NCBI RefSeq assembly: GCF_051958935.1
Contig: NZ_JBQCFP010000023.1
Coordinates: 69,924-133,923, forward strand
Length of the DNA: 64,000 nt
Direction: 5' to 3'
Origin: Dokdonella_A sp051958935
GTDB lineage: Bacteria; Pseudomonadota; Gammaproteobacteria; Xanthomonadales; Rhodanobacteraceae
The notes under the pieces were generated by a model. The model made no database searches and was not told where the DNA came from. It saw only the letters and a program-made list of their open reading frames with translations. Both the position numbers and the translations under genes were made by a program. This document shows, in pieces, positions 62,962 through 64,000 of this stretch; position 1 is the first letter of the stretch, and every line of letters starts with the position of its first letter.

Positions 62962-63744
62962 ATGGACGTATTCACCCTGCATCGCGGCACCGCGCCGCTG
63001 TTCGTCAGCCTGCCGCACGACGGGAGTTTCATTCCCGCCGACCTGTCGCAGCGCCTGATGCCCTCGGCGCGTCGCGCACCTGACACCGACTGGCACGTTT
63101 CACGGCTTTACGCGTTCGCGCTCGAGATGGGCGCGTCGATGATCGTGCCCATGCACTCGCGCTACGTCGTCGACCTCAACCGTCCGTCGGACGACGCGTC
63201 GCTGTACCCGGGGCAGAACACCACGGGCCTTTGCCCGATCGTGCAGTTCAGCGGCGAGCCCGTATACCAGGCCGGCGAGGAGCCGCATCGCAGCGAGATC
63301 GCACGCCGCGTCGAGACCTACTGGCAGCCTTACCATGACGCGCTCGCCGCGGAGATCGCGCGCCTGCGCGACGTGCACGGACGCGTGGTGCTGTGGGAAG
63401 GCCATTCGATCCGCAGCGTCGTGCCGTTCCTGTTCGAGGGCCGCCTGCCGGATTTCAATCTGGGCACCTCGGCCGGGGCGAGCTGCGCGCCGGCGTTGCA
63501 GGCGCGCCTCGCGTCGATCCTCGACGCACAGTCGCGCTACTCGCATGTGGTCAACGGCCGCTTCAAGGGCGGCTACATCACGCGCCACTACGGCCGGCCG
63601 GAAGAGGGCGTCGATGCGATCCAGCTCGAACTCGCGCAGCTGAACTACATGGACGAGGTCACGTTCGAGTACCTGCCCGAACGCGCGGCGCCGACGCAGG
63701 CCATGATCCGCGAGTTGTTGCAGGCGTGCCTCGAAGCGGCGTGA
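62962..63744 (+). CDS. hutG: N-formylglutamate deformylase
   Basis: This 260-residue protein has the HutG-type N-formylglutamate amidohydrolase motifs: LFVSLPHDGSFIP at the start, YVVDLNRPSDDASLYPG, VLWEGHSIRS and NGRFKGGYITRHYG. It hydrolyses N-formylglutamate in histidine degradation. No hutH/U/I genes are present in the window. The start ATG at 62962 is the only good one. Confidence 0.95.
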   Translation: MDVFTLHRGTAPLFVSLPHDGSFIPADLSQRLMPSARRAPDTDWHVSRLYAFALEMGASMIVPMHSRYVVDLNRPSDDASLYPGQNTTGLCPIVQFSGEPVYQAGEEPHRSEIARRVETYWQPYHDALAAEIARLRDVHGRVVLWEGHSIRSVVPFLFEGRLPDFNLGTSAGASCAPALQARLASILDAQSRYSHVVNGRFKGGYITRHYGRPEEGVDAIQLELAQLNYMDEVTFEYLPERAAPTQAMIRELLQACLEAA

Positions 63745-63770
63745 TCGCCACCGCGTGACGCGCCCCGGGG

Positions 63771-63955
63771 AAACCTCGTAGGGCGGGTCGAGCGCGTAGC
63801 GCGAGTCCCGCCGCAACCCCGCGACGCGCGCGATCATCGCGGCGCTTCGGCGGCACGCCCGTTGCGCGTACCGCCCTACACGAGCATGCAGGTCATCGGG
63901 AGCCTCGAAAAACCTCGTAGGGCGGGTCGAGCGCGTAGCGCGAGTCCCGCCGCAA
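63771..63955. repeat. Two 46-bp direct repeats of the CGTAGGGCGGG type
   Basis: Copies 63771-63816 and 63910-63955 are identical over 46 nt, starting AAACCTCGTAGGGCGGGTCG and ending CCGCCGCAA. Each can fold as GGCGGG/CCCGCC with an inner GCGC-GTA-GCGC. They follow hutG. No gene is apparent in 63745-64000. Confidence 0.85.
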
Positions 63956-64000
63956 TCTTGCGACACGTGCGACCATCGCGGCCTTCTACGGCACGCGCGT

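Overview
This is a high-GC stretch of a gammaproteobacterial chromosome. The gene content (many TonB-dependent receptors, a methionine-salvage mtnBDC set, an EF-P paralog of the EfpL type, a leucine/isovalerate catabolic set, C-terminal IFxDGFD-type tails on secreted proteins) points to the Lysobacterales (Xanthomonadales), most likely a Dokdonella/Rudaea-like member of the Rhodanobacteraceae. That placement is inference from gene families, not from a marker-gene comparison. I see no prophage, integrase, transposase or CRISPR array; it reads as ordinary vertical chromosome with dense repeats in some intergenic gaps.

Layout. 0.1-5.7 kb: a LacI-type regulator, an Oar-like TonB receptor and a glycoamylase-fold (PF10091, GH144-like) secreted hydrolase, with a perfect 20-bp palindromic operator in front of lacI. 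5.7-9.4 kb: a zinc module, with a ZnuD-like TonB receptor and a MerC-domain membrane protein transcribed divergently from a Zur-box-like palindrome, followed by a cation-diffusion-facilitator efflux pump. 9.4-10.2 kb: ribosomal protein THX and a cold-shock protein with a clear terminator. 10.4-21 kb: metabolic and small-enzyme genes (PhzF, CorA, rhomboid, 5'-nucleotidase, deacetylase, glutaryl-CoA dehydrogenase, CAP-domain protein, GNAT, GST, a fused E1 alpha/beta 2-oxoacid dehydrogenase) and a class III cyclase-FHA protein. 22-25.3 kb: a DUF1800-DUF1501 secreted pair. 25.4-31 kb: murB-pyrD, a DUF4190 protein, a cytochrome c, an ALDH7-type dehydrogenase and a DODA-type dioxygenase, then tRNA-Arg(CCT). 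31.4-35.4 kb: a membrane-anchored C13 peptidase and the methionine salvage genes mtnB-mtnD-(PH-domain protein)-mtnC. 35.6-46 kb: HiPIP, rmuC, two APC permeases, NUDIX, a WD40-like secreted protein, efpL, an OafA-type acyltransferase and an SDR. 46.4-51.7 kb: a large S8 protease, a MITE-like inverted repeat, a GNAT, a cyanophycinase-like protein that lacks its serine nucleophile, and a secreted unknown. 51.9-59.4 kb: a dispersed leucine-degradation set (liuC, liuD, liuE homologs) with unrelated genes between. 59.4-64 kb: Fur-box-preceded feoA-feoB-Cys-rich membrane protein, an outer-membrane barrel and hutG.

Themes. Translational coupling by 1-4 nt stop/start overlaps is very common. Palindromic repeats of the GTAGG(C/G)CGG type and other repeats sit mainly where gene 3' ends converge, and in three cases the repeat itself supplies the UAG stop codon. 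The most noteworthy points are the Zur-linked receptor/MerC/CDF module, the shared IFxDGFD tail of secreted proteins, the apparent ATC start of mtnB, the nucleophile-less cyanophycinase-like protein coupled to a GNAT, and the repeat-donated stop codons.
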